Origin: Bradyrhizobium tropiciagri
GTDB lineage: Bacteria; Pseudomonadota; Alphaproteobacteria; Rhizobiales; Xanthobacteraceae
Reading direction: 5' to 3'
DNA: 64,000 nt
NCBI RefSeq assembly: GCF_018130545.1
Contig: NZ_JAFCKF010000006.1
Location: forward strand, 186,001-250,000
The notes beneath the pieces are model-generated. The model was given only the letters and a program-made list of their open reading frames with translations. It was not told the DNA's origin and did not search any database. This document shows, one piece after another, positions 38,934 to 47,554 of the stretch (positions are counted from its first letter, which is position 1; every line of letters begins with the position of its first letter). Both the position numbers and the translations under genes were made by a program.

Positions 38934-38986
38934 CTTCGCCCTTCGGGCTACGCGTGGCGCAGCCACGGGTTGCCCGAAGGGCGAAG
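38934..38986. repeat. Nested palindrome directly after tRNA-Ala
   Basis: Outer arms CTTCGCCCTTCGGGC (38934-38948) and GCCCGAAGGGCGAAG (38972-38986) are perfectly complementary over 15 nt. Inside lies a second hairpin CGTGGC-GCA-GCCACG (38953-38967). It starts 3 nt after the tRNA CCA end and precedes the GIY-YIG gene. It lacks a T-tract. The string CTTCGCCCTTCGGGCTACG is one I recall as a dispersed repeat of Bradyrhizobium. Confidence 0.75.
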
Positions 38987-39027
38987 ACGGACGGCCAAGG
39001 GTTCTATTACCCATCCGGCTTCAATGG

Positions 39028-39621
39028 ATGCGAATGTGGTACGTCTACATCCTCCGCAGCATCAATTTCCCTGATCAAGAATACGTTGGCGCCACCGAGG
39101 ATCTGAAACGGCGGATTCCCGAGCACAACGCCGGCAAGTCGGCCCACACTTCAAAATTCAAGCCCTGGCAGCTCGTCTGGTACTGCGCATTTCCGGACAA
39201 GTACAAAGCCCTGGCATTCGAGAAGTATCTCAAATCTCACAGTGGCCGCGCCTTCGCCAAGAAGCGCCTCAGCCGCAGCCCCCGCCCCTACTCCCCCAAC
39301 ACCGCATTCAGCCGATCACGCAGCGCGACGATCTCATCCTTCATTGCCAGCAGTTCGCCGACCGTACAGTCCGAGGCCGCGAGGATCGATTGCGGGACGG
39401 CTTTGGCCTTTTCGCGCAGCGCGTGGCCTTGCGGCGTCAGCGCGATCAGCACCACGCGCTCGTCTTCGGTGCTGCGGGTCCGCTTGACCAGCTCGGCCGC
39501 TTCCAGCCGTTTCAGCAGCGGCGTCAGCGTGCCGGAATCCAGGAACAGCCGCTCGCCGAGGTCCTTCACCGGCACGTCGTCGCGCTCCCACAACGCCAGC
39601 ATCACCAGATACTGCGGATAG
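39028..39621 (+). CDS. GIY-YIG nuclease-family protein with read-through C-terminal extension
   Basis: The first 81 residues form a complete small GIY-YIG domain: WYVYILRSINFPDQEYVGAT (the GIY and YIG strands), EDLKRRIPEHNAGKS, WQLVWYCAFPDKYKALAFEK with the catalytic Glu, and LKSHSGRAFAKKRL. Homologues of this UPF0213-like size stop about here. In this frame no stop comes: about 116 further Ser/Arg-rich residues run to 39621, antisense to ohrR, and have no domain look. An ATG at 39034 (MWYVYIL) is an equally good start. The biological substrate is unknown; the copy follows tRNA-Ala and a palindrome. Confidence 0.7.
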   Translation: MRMWYVYILRSINFPDQEYVGATEDLKRRIPEHNAGKSAHTSKFKPWQLVWYCAFPDKYKALAFEKYLKSHSGRAFAKKRLSRSPRPYSPNTAFSRSRSATISSFIASSSPTVQSEAARIDCGTALAFSRSAWPCGVSAISTTRSSSVLRVRLTSSAASSRFSSGVSVPESRNSRSPRSFTGTSSRSHNASITRYCG

Positions 39622-39767
39622 GTCAGCCCGAGCCGGTCGAGCAGCGGCTTGTAGACCCGGTTGAAGGCGTGCGCGGTCGAATAGACCGCAAAGCAGATCT
39701 GGTTGTCGAGCCGCAGCGCCTGATCCGCCGCCGTCTGTTTCCTGACCATGACTGTCATCGAATCCAT
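39288..39767 (-). CDS. ohrR: MarR-family organic hydroperoxide regulator OhrR
   Basis: A 159-residue MarR-type repressor. The peroxide-sensing Cys25 sits in [20 protein letters not shown], as in one- and two-Cys OhrR proteins; the winged helix is [40 protein letters not shown] and the wing [12 protein letters not shown] second Cys (ASDCTVGEL) near residue 130 could form the intersubunit disulfide. Divergent from ohr, its expected target, across 155 nt full of ATTGC/GCAAT half-sites. A start at 39758 is possible. Confidence 0.93.
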   Translation of the reverse strand: MDSMTVMVRKQTAADQALRLDNQICFAVYSTAHAFNRVYKPLLDRLGLTYPQYLVMLALWERDDVPVKDLGERLFLDSGTLTPLLKRLEAAELVKRTRSTEDERVVLIALTPQGHALREKAKAVPQSILAASDCTVGELLAMKDEIVALRDRLNAVLGE

Positions 39768-39807
39768 CTCGTTTCCGGGTCATTCTGGGCTCACGGGACC
39801 GAGGATT

Positions 39808-39873
39808 CAATTGCGAACAATTAAATGTGAGGCCGCGCAATTTATATTGCGCGCAATTCGATTGCGTGCAATA
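39808..39873. promoter_or_regulatory. OhrR operator region (cluster of ATTGC/GCAAT dyads)
   Basis: Dyads present: CGCGCAAT-TTAT-ATTGCGCG (39834-39853, perfect 8-bp arms), the overlapping TTGCGCGCAA (39847-39856), ATTGCGTGCAAT (39861-39872), and an outer CAATTGCGAACAATTA near 39808. The array lies between ohrR and ohr, where OhrR binds in studied bacteria. Confidence 0.7.
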
Positions 39874-39922
39874 CGTTGACTGTCGAATTTCAAACCCAAG
39901 CCCAAAACCAAGGGAGACCACG

Positions 39923-40348
39923 ATGTCTGTGAACGTGCTCTACAAGACCAGCGCCAAGGCAACCGGCGGCCGCGACGGCCATGCGGCAACGCTCGACGGC
40001 GCGCTCGACGTCAAGCTCACGACCCCGAAGGAACTCGGTGGCGGCGGTGGCGCCGGCAACAATCCGGAGCAGCTGTTCGCGGCCGGCTATGCCGCCTGCT
40101 TCATCGGCGCGATGAAGTTCGTGGCCTCGCAGGGCGGCCCCAAGGTTCCCGCCGACGCCGCGGTGACCTCGACGGTCGGCATCGGCCCGCGCTCGGAAGG
40201 CGGCTTCGGCCTCGCGGTCGACCTCGCAGTCTCGCTGCCCGGCCTGTCCCGCGCGGATGCCGAAGCGCTGGTCGAGAAGGCCCACCAGGTGTGCCCCTAT
40301 TCCAACGCGACCCGCGGCAATGTCGACGTCAAGCTGACCGTCGTCTAA
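39923..40348 (+). CDS. ohr: Organic hydroperoxide resistance protein (peroxiredoxin-like)
   Basis: A 141-residue OsmC/Ohr-family thiol peroxidase that reduces organic hydroperoxides. Cys59 in [15 protein letters not shown] and Cys124 in [14 protein letters not shown] are the redox pair; [19 protein letters not shown] is the usual start. The ATG at 39923 is preceded by AGGGAGACC. Expected to be induced when OhrR is oxidised. Confidence 0.97.
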   Translation: MSVNVLYKTSAKATGGRDGHAATLDGALDVKLTTPKELGGGGGAGNNPEQLFAAGYAACFIGAMKFVASQGGPKVPADAAVTSTVGIGPRSEGGFGLAVDLAVSLPGLSRADAEALVEKAHQVCPYSNATRGNVDVKLTVV

Positions 40349-40360
40349 TCCACCGCTTGC

Positions 40361-40402
40361 CAATAGTCCGCCACGCCTGCCGCGTGGCGGACTATTGTGT
40401 TT
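40361..40402 (+). terminator. Strong hairpin terminator of ohr
   Basis: Perfect 16-bp stem CAATAGTCCGCCACGC / GCGTGGCGGACTATTG (40361-40376, 40382-40397) with 5-nt loop; only a short T-run (TGTTT) follows. Confidence 0.8.
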
Positions 40403-40547
40403 CAGACAGTCATTGCATGTCAGATGCCAGCTCGCTTGCGAACGCCCGCTGCATGGGCCTGCGCCGACGGGAGCATTGCTGCCTCGCCTGAAGACCGTTA
40501 GCTCTGGGACCGCATTTTCCGATCCCAACTGAGCGAAGGTTGTTTCC

Positions 40548-41753
40548 ATGAATACCCCAGCGGCTGCGGGCGCGATGACCGGACTGCGCGTGATCGATCT
40601 GACACGCGTGCTCGGCGGCCCGTATTGCACCCAGATTCTCGCCGACCACGGCGCCGACGTGATCAAGGTCGAGCCGCCCGCCGGCGACGAGGTGCGCGAG
40701 TGGGGCCCTCCCTTCCATGAGGAAGACGCGGCCTATTTCGTCGGCATCAACCGCAACAAGCGCTCGATCGGCCTCGACCTCGCCTCCGAGGGCGGCCGCG
40801 CGGTGCTGATGAAGATGCTCGAGAGCGCCGACGTGCTGATCGAGAATTTCAAGCCGGGCACGCTCGACAAATGGGGCATCGGCAACGACGTGCTGCGCGC
40901 GAAGTTTCCGCGCCTCGTGCATTGCCGGATCTCCGGCTTCGGCGCCGACGGCCCGCGCGGCGGCAATCCCGGCTATGACGCGATCATTCAGGCGATGACC
41001 GGCATGATCGCAGCGACCGGCTCGCCGGAGAGCGGCCCGATGCGGATCGGCGTGCCGCTGGTCGATATCACGACTGGTCTTTATGCCGCGATCGGCATCC
41101 TGATGGCGCTGTCGGAGCGGCAGCGCTCCGGGCTCGGCCAGTTCATCGAGACCACGCTGTACGAGACCGGGCTTGCGATCATGCATCCGCACACCGCGAA
41201 CTACTTCATGCATGGCAAGCCCCCGTCGCTCACCGGCAACGAGCATCCGAACCTCGTGCCTTACGCGATCTTCCCGACCAAGACCGACAACATCTTCATC
41301 GGCGTCGGCAATGACGGCACCTTCCGCAAGCTCGCCAAGGAAGTCGGCAAGCCTGAGCTCGGCACCGATCCGCGCTTTGCCCGCAACAAGGACCGCATCG
41401 CCAACCGCGATGCGCTGCGCCTCGAGCTGGCTGCTGTGTTCAGCCAGCACGAGGCCGAGCCGCTCTGCAACCGGCTGCTCGCCGCCGGCTTGCCGGCCGG
41501 CCCGGTGCAGAAGATCGACCAGGCGCTGACCAACCCGCACACGATCCATCGCGGCGATGTCATCGAGAAGGATTGGTACAAGGGCGTCGCCTCGCCGATC
41601 CGCCTCGAGCGCACCAAGCCGAGCCTGCGCCGCACGCCGCCGAAATTCAGCCAGCACGCTGCGGAGGTGCTCGGCGAGTTCGGCTACTCCAGGGATGAGA
41701 TCAATGGCCTGGTCGACAAGGGCGTGGTCTGCGGTCCGCAGCGCAAGCGCTGA
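40548..41753 (+). CDS. CaiB/BaiF-family CoA-transferase
   Basis: A class III CoA-transferase (401 residues). The N terminus LRVIDLTRVLGGPYCTQILADHGADVIKVEPP is typical, then NRNKRSIGLDL, LIENFKPGTLDKWGI, GVPLVDITTGLYAAIGILMAL with the Asp that forms the acyl-anhydride in this family, and GNDGTFRKLAKEVGK. Substrate (formyl-, succinyl-, acyl-CoA pair) is not predictable; short-chain dicarboxylate types are closest in appearance. It is a single-gene unit, with 200 nt to ohr and 204 nt to ugpB. Confidence 0.9.
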   Translation: MNTPAAAGAMTGLRVIDLTRVLGGPYCTQILADHGADVIKVEPPAGDEVREWGPPFHEEDAAYFVGINRNKRSIGLDLASEGGRAVLMKMLESADVLIENFKPGTLDKWGIGNDVLRAKFPRLVHCRISGFGADGPRGGNPGYDAIIQAMTGMIAATGSPESGPMRIGVPLVDITTGLYAAIGILMALSERQRSGLGQFIETTLYETGLAIMHPHTANYFMHGKPPSLTGNEHPNLVPYAIFPTKTDNIFIGVGNDGTFRKLAKEVGKPELGTDPRFARNKDRIANRDALRLELAAVFSQHEAEPLCNRLLAAGLPAGPVQKIDQALTNPHTIHRGDVIEKDWYKGVASPIRLERTKPSLRRTPPKFSQHAAEVLGEFGYSRDEINGLVDKGVVCGPQRKR

Positions 41754-41884
41754 CGCGTCCATCCGTTAACCCTGCGGTGCAGCGACGCGTCTGGCGCTGC
41801 ACCGCACGACGCCGGCTGCGATCTTCGCCTTTTTTACCGCTTCCCTTTGTCGCGGCTTCCCCCCTACGATGGCTTTCGTTTATA

Positions 41885-41902
41885 CGGTCATTTGAACGTC
41901 AT
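41885..41902 (+). promoter_or_regulatory. Pho-box-like site upstream of ugpB
   Basis: CGGTCAT-TTGA-ACGTCAT: two GTCAT blocks with an 11-nt repeat distance, the spacing of the PhoB box (CTGTCAT-N4-CTGTCAT). It lies 56 nt before the ugpB start. The ugp operon is a known Pho-regulon member in several bacteria. Confidence 0.5.
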
Positions 41903-41957
41903 CCGGCGCTGATAACGCGCGCAACGAAAGATGACGTTCCAACCGGGAGGGGCTTTG

Positions 41958-43274
41958 ATGATTTTTCGACGATTGGGCGCTGCTGCTGTCGCCGCTGCTA
42001 CGCTTGCATTCGCGTCGCCTGCATTTGCGGTGACCGAGATTCAGTGGTGGCACGCGATGACCGGCGCCAACAATGACGTCATCGTCAAGCTGGCCAACGA
42101 CTTCAACGCCTCGCAGTCCGACTACAAGGTGATCCCGACCTACAAGGGCGGCTATGCCGACACCATGAATGCCGGCATCGCGGCATTCCGCGCCGGCAAC
42201 GCGCCGCACATCATGCAGGTGTTCGAGGTCGGCACCGCGACGATGATGGCCGCCACCGGTGCCGTGAAACCGGTCTACAAGCTGATGGCCGATGCCGGCG
42301 AGAAATTCGATCCGAGCGTCTATCTGCCCGCGATCACCGGCTACTACTCGACCTCGAAGGGCGAGATGCTGTCGTTCCCCTTCAACTCGTCGTCGACCGT
42401 GATGTGGGTCAATCTCGACGCGCTGAAGAAGGCCAACATCGCGGAGATTCCGAAGACCTGGCCGCAAGTGTTCGAGGACGCCAAGAAGCTCAAGGCGGCC
42501 GGCTACACCACCTGCGGCTTCTCCGGCTCGTGGGTCACCTGGGTCAATCTCGAGCAGCTGTCGGCCTGGCACAACGTGCCGCTCGCCAGCAAGGCCAACG
42601 GCCTCGACGGCTTCGACACCGTGCTCGAATTCAACGGCCCGCTGCAGATCAAGCATCTCGAGAACCTGGTCGAGCTGCAAAAGGACAAGACCTACGACTA
42701 TGCCGGCCGCACCAACACCGGCGAAGGCCGCTTCACCTCGGGCGAATGCCCGATCTACCTGACCTCGTCGGCGTTCTTCGGTAACGTCAAGGCGCAGGCC
42801 AAGTTCAACTTCACCGCGGCGCCGATGCCGTATTATCCCGACGTCAAGGGCGCACCGCAGAACTCGATCATCGGCGGCGCCTCGCTCTGGGTGATGGGCG
42901 GCAAGTCGGCCGAGGAATACAAGGGCGTGGCCAAGTTCCTGACCTTCCTGTCGGACACCGACCGCCAGGTCTGGATCCACAAGGCCTCGGGCTATCTGCC
43001 GATCACCAAGGCCGCCTACGCCAAGGCCAAGGCAGAGGGCTTCTACAAGGACCAGCCCTACCTCGAGACCCCGCTGCTCGAGCTCACCAACAAGGAGCCG
43101 ACCGAGAACTCCCGTGGTCTGCGCCTCGGCAACATGGTGCAGCTGCGCGACATGTGGTCGGAGGAGATCGAGCAGGCACTGGCCGGCAAGAAGACCGCCA
43201 AGCAGGCGCTGGACTCCGCCGTCGAGCGCGGCAACCAGATGCTGCGGCAGTTTGAAAAGACCGCCGTCCACTGA
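41958..43274 (+). CDS. ugpB: sn-Glycerol-3-phosphate ABC transporter, substrate-binding protein
   Basis: A periplasmic binding protein (438 residues) with a Sec signal (MIFRRLGAAAVAAATLAFASP, cleavage after AFA). The mature protein begins VTEIQWWHAMTGANNDVI, as UgpB does, with IPTYKGGYADTMNAGIAAFR, APHIMQVFEVGTATMM and SFPFNSSSTVMWVN. The start at 41958 has GGGAGGGGC just upstream, stronger than the start at 41931. First gene of ugpBAEC; a 3' hairpin separates it from ugpA. Confidence 0.95.
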   Translation: MIFRRLGAAAVAAATLAFASPAFAVTEIQWWHAMTGANNDVIVKLANDFNASQSDYKVIPTYKGGYADTMNAGIAAFRAGNAPHIMQVFEVGTATMMAATGAVKPVYKLMADAGEKFDPSVYLPAITGYYSTSKGEMLSFPFNSSSTVMWVNLDALKKANIAEIPKTWPQVFEDAKKLKAAGYTTCGFSGSWVTWVNLEQLSAWHNVPLASKANGLDGFDTVLEFNGPLQIKHLENLVELQKDKTYDYAGRTNTGEGRFTSGECPIYLTSSAFFGNVKAQAKFNFTAAPMPYYPDVKGAPQNSIIGGASLWVMGGKSAEEYKGVAKFLTFLSDTDRQVWIHKASGYLPITKAAYAKAKAEGFYKDQPYLETPLLELTNKEPTENSRGLRLGNMVQLRDMWSEEIEQALAGKKTAKQALDSAVERGNQMLRQFEKTAVH

Positions 43275-43297
43275 CATGATGTCGTGAGACTTCAACC

Positions 43298-43328
43298 GGC
43301 AGGCCGCACGCGCGGCCTGCCCTTTCTT
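43298..43328 (+). terminator. Hairpin between ugpB and ugpA (partial terminator / mRNA stabiliser)
   Basis: Perfect 10-bp stem GGCAGGCCGC / GCGGCCTGCC (43298-43307, 43312-43321), loop ACGC, then CTTTCTT. It lies 23 nt after the ugpB stop and 15 nt before ugpA, a usual arrangement that yields more binding protein than permease. Confidence 0.8.
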
Positions 43329-43336
43329 CCGAGATC

Positions 43337-44218
43337 ATGCAAAAGCAAGCGATTTTCCAATCAAAGCTGTTGCCTTACGCGCTGGTTGCCCCGCAACTCG
43401 CGATCGTCCTGATCTTTTTCTACTGGCCGGCCGCGCAGGCGGTGATCCAGTCGTTCCTGCTGCAGGACGCCTTCGGCCTGTCCACCAGCTTTGTGTGGTT
43501 CGACAACTATCTCGAGCTGTTCAAGGACCCGGCGTATTTCGCCGCGATCATCCGGACCTTCGCATTCTCGTTTGCGATCGCGGTGTCCTCGCTGTCGTTC
43601 GCGTTGCTGCTCGCGGTCATGGCCGACAAGCCGCTGCGCGGCTCGACGCTCTACCGCACGCTGCTGATCTGGCCCTATGCCGTCGCCCCGCCGGTGGTCG
43701 GCGTGCTCTGGGTGTTCATGCTGCATCCCTCGCTCGGCGTGCTGTCGCGCTATCTGCGCGCCATGGGCGTTGACTGGAATCCGCTGCTCAACGGCGACCA
43801 GGCGGCGGCCCTGATCATCCTCGCCGCGGCGTGGAAGCAGATCTCCTACAATTTCCTGTTCTTCCTCGCCGGCCTGCAGAGCATCCCGAAGAGCGTGATC
43901 GAAGCCGCGGCGATCGACGGCGCCCGCCCGATGCGGCGGTTCTGGACCGTGATCTTCCCGCTGCTGTCGCCGACCATCTTCTTCCTGCTGGTCATCAACA
44001 TCGTCTACGCCTTCTTCGACACTTTCGGCATCATCGACACCATGACCCGCGGCGGCCCCGGCAAGGCGACCGAAACGCTGGTCTACAAGGTCTATACGGA
44101 TGGCCTGCTCGGCGGGAACCTCGGCTCGTCGGCGGCGCAGTCGGTCATCCTGATGGTCATCGTCATCGTGCTGACGGGCATTCAGTTCCGCTTCGTCGAA
44201 CGCAAGGTGACCTACTGA
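43337..44218 (+). CDS. ugpA: sn-Glycerol-3-phosphate ABC transporter, permease UgpA
   Basis: A six-helix MalF-type permease (293 residues). It starts [21 protein letters not shown] and carries the EAA loop [26 protein letters not shown], which contacts UgpC. The C terminus ends [21 protein letters not shown]. Its TGA overlaps the ATG of ugpE by one base. Confidence 0.95.
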   Translation: MQKQAIFQSKLLPYALVAPQLAIVLIFFYWPAAQAVIQSFLLQDAFGLSTSFVWFDNYLELFKDPAYFAAIIRTFAFSFAIAVSSLSFALLLAVMADKPLRGSTLYRTLLIWPYAVAPPVVGVLWVFMLHPSLGVLSRYLRAMGVDWNPLLNGDQAAALIILAAAWKQISYNFLFFLAGLQSIPKSVIEAAAIDGARPMRRFWTVIFPLLSPTIFFLLVINIVYAFFDTFGIIDTMTRGGPGKATETLVYKVYTDGLLGGNLGSSAAQSVILMVIVIVLTGIQFRFVERKVTY

Positions 44219-45066
44219 TGGTCGAGGAGGAGGGCTTCCAGCGCTATCTGGCTCACGCCATCCTGTGGATCGGGATCGCGATCGTCGCCTTCCCGGTGTA
44301 TCTGGCGATCGTCGCCTCGACCCAGGACAACGCCGTCATCGCCAACGGCCAGATGTCGCTGTTGCCCGGCGGCCATTTCTTCGAGACCTACTACCAGACG
44401 CTGTTTGTCGGCACGAGCGGCTCGACCCGCGAGCCGGTGCTCAACATGATGCTGAACTCGCTGGTCATGGCGCTGTTGATCGCGGTCGGCAAGATCGCGA
44501 TCTCGATCATCTCGGCCTATGCGATCGTGTATTTCCGCTTTCCGTTCCGGATGGCGATCTTCTGGATCATCTTCATCACCCTGATGCTGCCGGTCGAGGT
44601 GCGCATCTATCCGACCTACAAGATCGTCGCCGATCTGCATCTGCTCGACAGTTACGCAGGCCTGTCGCTGCCGCTGATTGCATCCGCCACCGCGACGCTG
44701 CTGTTCCGGCAGTTCTTCATGACGGTGCCAGATGAATTGCTGGAGGCCTCGCGGATCGACGGCGCCGGCCCGTTCCGCTTCTTCTGGGATACGCTGCTGC
44801 CGCTGTCGCGGACCAACATGGCCGCGCTCTTCGTGATCCTGTTCATCCTCGGCTGGAATCAATATCTCTGGCCGCTGTTGATCACCACGCGTGACGACAT
44901 GCAGACCATCCAGGTCGGCATCCGCAAGATGATCACCACGACCGATGCGCTGACCGAATGGCCGATCGTGATGGCGACCGCGCTGCTCGCGATGCTGCCG
45001 CCGGTGTTCGTCGTCGTCGTGATGCAGAAACTGTTCGTGCGCGGATTGGTGGAGACGGAGAAGTAA
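44218..45066 (+). CDS. ugpE: sn-Glycerol-3-phosphate ABC transporter, permease UgpE
   Basis: A MalG-type permease (282 residues). [21 protein letters not shown] at the N terminus, the periplasmic [20 protein letters not shown], and the EAA loop [27 protein letters not shown]. The ATG at 44218 overlaps ugpA by one base (TGATG), and its TAA overlaps the ugpC ATG (TAATG), so translation is coupled. Confidence 0.95.
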   Translation: MVEEEGFQRYLAHAILWIGIAIVAFPVYLAIVASTQDNAVIANGQMSLLPGGHFFETYYQTLFVGTSGSTREPVLNMMLNSLVMALLIAVGKIAISIISAYAIVYFRFPFRMAIFWIIFITLMLPVEVRIYPTYKIVADLHLLDSYAGLSLPLIASATATLLFRQFFMTVPDELLEASRIDGAGPFRFFWDTLLPLSRTNMAALFVILFILGWNQYLWPLLITTRDDMQTIQVGIRKMITTTDALTEWPIVMATALLAMLPPVFVVVVMQKLFVRGLVETEK

Positions 45067-46148
45067 TGGCCAACGTCACGCTGCGCAGCGTCCGCAAGAC
45101 CTATCCCGGCGGCTTCGAGGCCATCAAGGGCGTCGATGTCGACGTCGGCGACGGCCAGTTCTGCGTGCTGGTCGGGCCCTCCGGCTGCGGCAAGTCCACC
45201 TTGCTGCGCATGGTCGCCGGACTCGAGACCATCACCGGCGGCGAGATCGACATCGGCGGCCGCGTGGTCAACCAGGTCGAGCCCGCCGATCGCGACATCG
45301 CGATGGTGTTCCAGAACTACGCGCTCTATCCGCATATGAGCGTCTACAACAACATGGCCTACGGCCTGCGCAACCGCGGCATGGCCGAGGCCGAGATCAG
45401 GACCCGGGTCGAGGAAGCCGCGCGCGTGCTCGAGCTGTCGCCGATGCTGGAGCGCAAGCCGCGGCAGCTCTCCGGCGGCCAGCGTCAGCGCGTCGCGATG
45501 GGCCGCGCCATCGTGCGCCAACCGAAAGTGTTTCTATTCGACGAGCCGCTGTCGAACCTCGACGCCAAGCTGCGCATCGCGATGCGAGTCGAGATCCGCA
45601 AGCTGCAGCGTCGGCTCAACACCACATCGATCTACGTCACCCACGACCAACTCGAGGCGATGACGCTGGCCGACATCCTGGTGGTCATGAATGGCGGCCA
45701 GGTCGAGCAGATCGGCAATCCGCTCGACATCTACCAGAAGCCGGCGACCACCTTCGTTGCCTCCTTCATCGGCGCGCCGCCGATGAACCTGATGCCGCTG
45801 CGCTCGGACGAGCTGACCTCCCAGATATCGGGCGCCGACGGCGCCGGCATCGTCGGGATCCGGCCGGAGGACTTCGTCATCACCAGCGAGACCGCCTCCG
45901 GCGGTGTCGCGCTCGACCTGACGGTCGAGGCGATCGAGCATGTCGGCGCCGAGACCTTCGTCTATGGCAGCCGCCAGCGCGAGGAGCAGGGCATCGCCGC
46001 CAATCCGGGCGAGCTGCCGCCGGGCGAGGTGATCGTCCGGGTTCCCGGCGCCACCGGCCCCGCCATCGGTGAGCGGATCCGGGCAGTGGCCCCGCGGGAC
46101 AAACTGCATCTTTTTACCGCCGATGGCCGGAAGCGGGTCGCGGGGTAA
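45066..46148 (+). CDS. ugpC: sn-Glycerol-3-phosphate ABC transporter, ATP-binding protein UgpC
   Basis: A 360-residue ATPase of the MalK/UgpC group. Walker [10 protein letters not shown] (38-46), Q-loop [21 protein letters not shown], signature [19 protein letters not shown], Walker [18 protein letters not shown]-loop [16 protein letters not shown]. The C-terminal TOBE/regulatory region is present ([11 protein letters not shown]). Completes a B-A-E-C operon; ugpQ is absent here. Confidence 0.96.
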   Translation: MANVTLRSVRKTYPGGFEAIKGVDVDVGDGQFCVLVGPSGCGKSTLLRMVAGLETITGGEIDIGGRVVNQVEPADRDIAMVFQNYALYPHMSVYNNMAYGLRNRGMAEAEIRTRVEEAARVLELSPMLERKPRQLSGGQRQRVAMGRAIVRQPKVFLFDEPLSNLDAKLRIAMRVEIRKLQRRLNTTSIYVTHDQLEAMTLADILVVMNGGQVEQIGNPLDIYQKPATTFVASFIGAPPMNLMPLRSDELTSQISGADGAGIVGIRPEDFVITSETASGGVALDLTVEAIEHVGAETFVYGSRQREEQGIAANPGELPPGEVIVRVPGATGPAIGERIRAVAPRDKLHLFTADGRKRVAG

Positions 46149-46204
46149 CCGATCGAGAAGAATTTGCCCTCATGTTGCGGGCGTTTAGGCTGGTTTCGGG
46201 GCTG

Positions 46205-46233
46205 CTTGAACGCTATCCAGTTCGCCCCCATAT
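46205..46233 (+). promoter_or_regulatory. RpoH (sigma-32) promoter of hsp20
   Basis: -35 CTTGAA (46205-46210), 15-nt spacer, -10 CCCCATAT (46226-46233). Both elements match the sigma-32 consensus (CTTGAA ... CCCCATNT). Transcription would begin near 46240, giving a leader of about 80 nt. Confidence 0.88.
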
Positions 46234-46239
46234 CCCTCA

Positions 46240-46321
46240 CTGACCGGAGGCCAGACGGCCCGCCGGTTGCATGGGGCGCCGCAAGGGCCCCTCAAAGTCG
46301 CTTCGAGAGGACTTTGTAATG
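46240..46321 (+). ncRNA. ROSE-type RNA thermometer in the hsp20 leader
   Basis: The last hairpin (46294-46315) pairs AAAGUC with GACUUU and places UCGCU (46298-46302) against the Shine-Dalgarno AGGA (46308-46311), with G46300 bulged. UYGCU opposite the SD is the hallmark of ROSE elements. Two more hairpins lie upstream: GGGGC/GCCCC near 46273-46292 and GGCC-AGAC-GGCC near 46250-46260. The start codon follows the last hairpin by 3 nt. Confidence 0.82.
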
Positions 46322-46744
46322 TCTCGTGTTCCATCGTTGTCCAGTCCGTTCCTTCTGGGATTCGACGAGATCGAGCGTGCGCTCGACCGCGTCGTAAAGG
46401 GCGCCGACGGCTATCCTCCGTACAATATCGAGCGGTGCGACCGGTCCAACGGGCAGCCTGAAAAGCTGCGCATCACGTTGGCGGTGGCGGGCTTCACCCG
46501 TGACCAACTCGATGTAACTATTGAGGAAAATCAGCTCGTCATCCGCGGCCGCCAGCAGGACGACAAGGCTCGGCAATACATCCATCGCGGCATTGCCGCG
46601 CGCCACTTCCAGCGCACTTTCGTGCTGGCGGAGGGGATGCAGGTGCTGGGCGCGGATCTGAAGAACGGGCTGTTGTCGATCGACCTGGCCAGGCCAGAAC
46701 CTGAACGGGTCATTAAGACAATCGCTATCAATGAGCACGAATAA
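46319..46744 (+). CDS. Small heat-shock protein, Hsp20/alpha-crystallin family
   Basis: An ATP-independent holdase of 141 residues. MSRVPSLSSPFLLGFDEIERAL is typical of rhizobial class A sHsps (IbpA-like). The alpha-crystallin domain is YNIERC ... KLRITLAVAGFTRDQLDVTIEENQLVIRG, with HRGIAARHFQRTFVLAEGMQV and GLLSIDLARPEPE before a short tail ending KTIAINEHE. The start has GAGAGGA at 46305-46311, inside the ROSE hairpin. Confidence 0.95.
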   Translation: MSRVPSLSSPFLLGFDEIERALDRVVKGADGYPPYNIERCDRSNGQPEKLRITLAVAGFTRDQLDVTIEENQLVIRGRQQDDKARQYIHRGIAARHFQRTFVLAEGMQVLGADLKNGLLSIDLARPEPERVIKTIAINEHE

Positions 46745-46794
46745 TAGAAACAACGAGCGGACTCGACCGCTTATCTGACTGAGGAGTCGAGACC

Positions 46795-47061
46795 ATGAGT
46801 GAAGCGAGTATCATCTACCAATCCGACAGCGTCACGCCGGAAGCACTGGCTCATCTGGGCGAGGGTCATATCGCCTATGTGAAGCAGGTCCGTTCCGAGG
46901 ACGTGCCCGACCTCTTTCCGCAGGCGCCCAAGATCGCGCCCGGCCTCAAGCTGTTTGCACTGCATGCCGCCGACGGCACGCCGATCATGCTGACCGACAG
47001 CCGCGAAGCCGCGATCGCCAACGCCTGGAGCAACGAGTTGCAGGCCGTCAGCGTCCACTGA
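46795..47061 (+). CDS. DUF1150-family protein
   Basis: An 88-residue cytosolic protein of the DUF1150 family: TPEALAHLGEGHIAYVKQVRSEDV, then GLKLFALHAADGTPIMLTDSREAAIANA. It commonly follows an hsp20 gene in Alphaproteobacteria and may assist in heat response; biochemical function unknown. Fifty nt after hsp20, with GAGGAG before its ATG, so probably in the same heat-induced transcript. Confidence 0.88.
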   Translation: MSEASIIYQSDSVTPEALAHLGEGHIAYVKQVRSEDVPDLFPQAPKIAPGLKLFALHAADGTPIMLTDSREAAIANAWSNELQAVSVH

Positions 47062-47089
47062 CGCACGGCTGAAGCATCCGCGAATACAG

Positions 47090-47134
47090 ATGCGCGGGCA
47101 TGCCTCGACACCGAGGCGGCCCGCGCATTTTTTT
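47090..47134 (+). terminator. Rho-independent terminator of hsp20-DUF1150
   Basis: Two stacked stems: ATGCGCGGGC / GCCCGCGCAT (47090-47099, 47119-47128) enclosing GCCTCG-ACAC-CGAGGC, then TTTTTTT. Confidence 0.93.
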
Positions 47135-47471
47135 ATGACGATGTTGTCGATGGAGTGAGCAGCGGCCCCATGCTGAGCTGCACCTCGCCGGGAACGCCAT
47201 AGTCGCGCATCAACATGCGGTTGTTGCGCAGCCCGCAAGCCTCCCGCTGCACCACGAACATCCAGAGCGCGTGACCGGCTTCCCGCACCAGGGTGCGCCG
47301 CGCCTGCTGCCTTGCTTCGGCGTTCGGGTGAGCAGCATCGAACTCGCGCAATTTGGCGAGCGCCTGTTCCAGTGCGCGGCCCATGCGCCCGAGCGCGCTC
47401 GCACTTTCTTCGGCGAGCTCGTAAGCAAGAACGTCGACTGGAACGCGATCGAGACGAAAATCGCGGGACAT
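47133..47471 (-). CDS. Conserved hypothetical protein (possibly DUF6665)
   Basis: A 112-residue soluble, mostly helical protein: VDVLAYELAEESASALGRMGRALEQALAKLREFD followed by REAGHALWMFVVQREACGLRNNRMLMRDYGVPGEV. I recall similar short proteins in Bradyrhizobium, perhaps filed as DUF6665, but give no function. The C terminus overlaps the T-run of the opposing terminator. The antisense frames are poorer. Confidence 0.65.
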   Translation of the reverse strand: MSRDFRLDRVPVDVLAYELAEESASALGRMGRALEQALAKLREFDAAHPNAEARQQARRTLVREAGHALWMFVVQREACGLRNNRMLMRDYGVPGEVQLSMGPLLTPSTTSS

Positions 47472-47554
47472 CGGTTATCCCCTGGGTCGCATGCGCAACA
47501 TGCGCCCACTGTCTTCGTCGGCGCTCCAATGTCAATGGACGCCCGATCATTCGA

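Noticed and set aside
41880-43295. 471-residue frame antisense to ugpB
   Set aside because: Pure shadow of ugpB; no domain or RBS.
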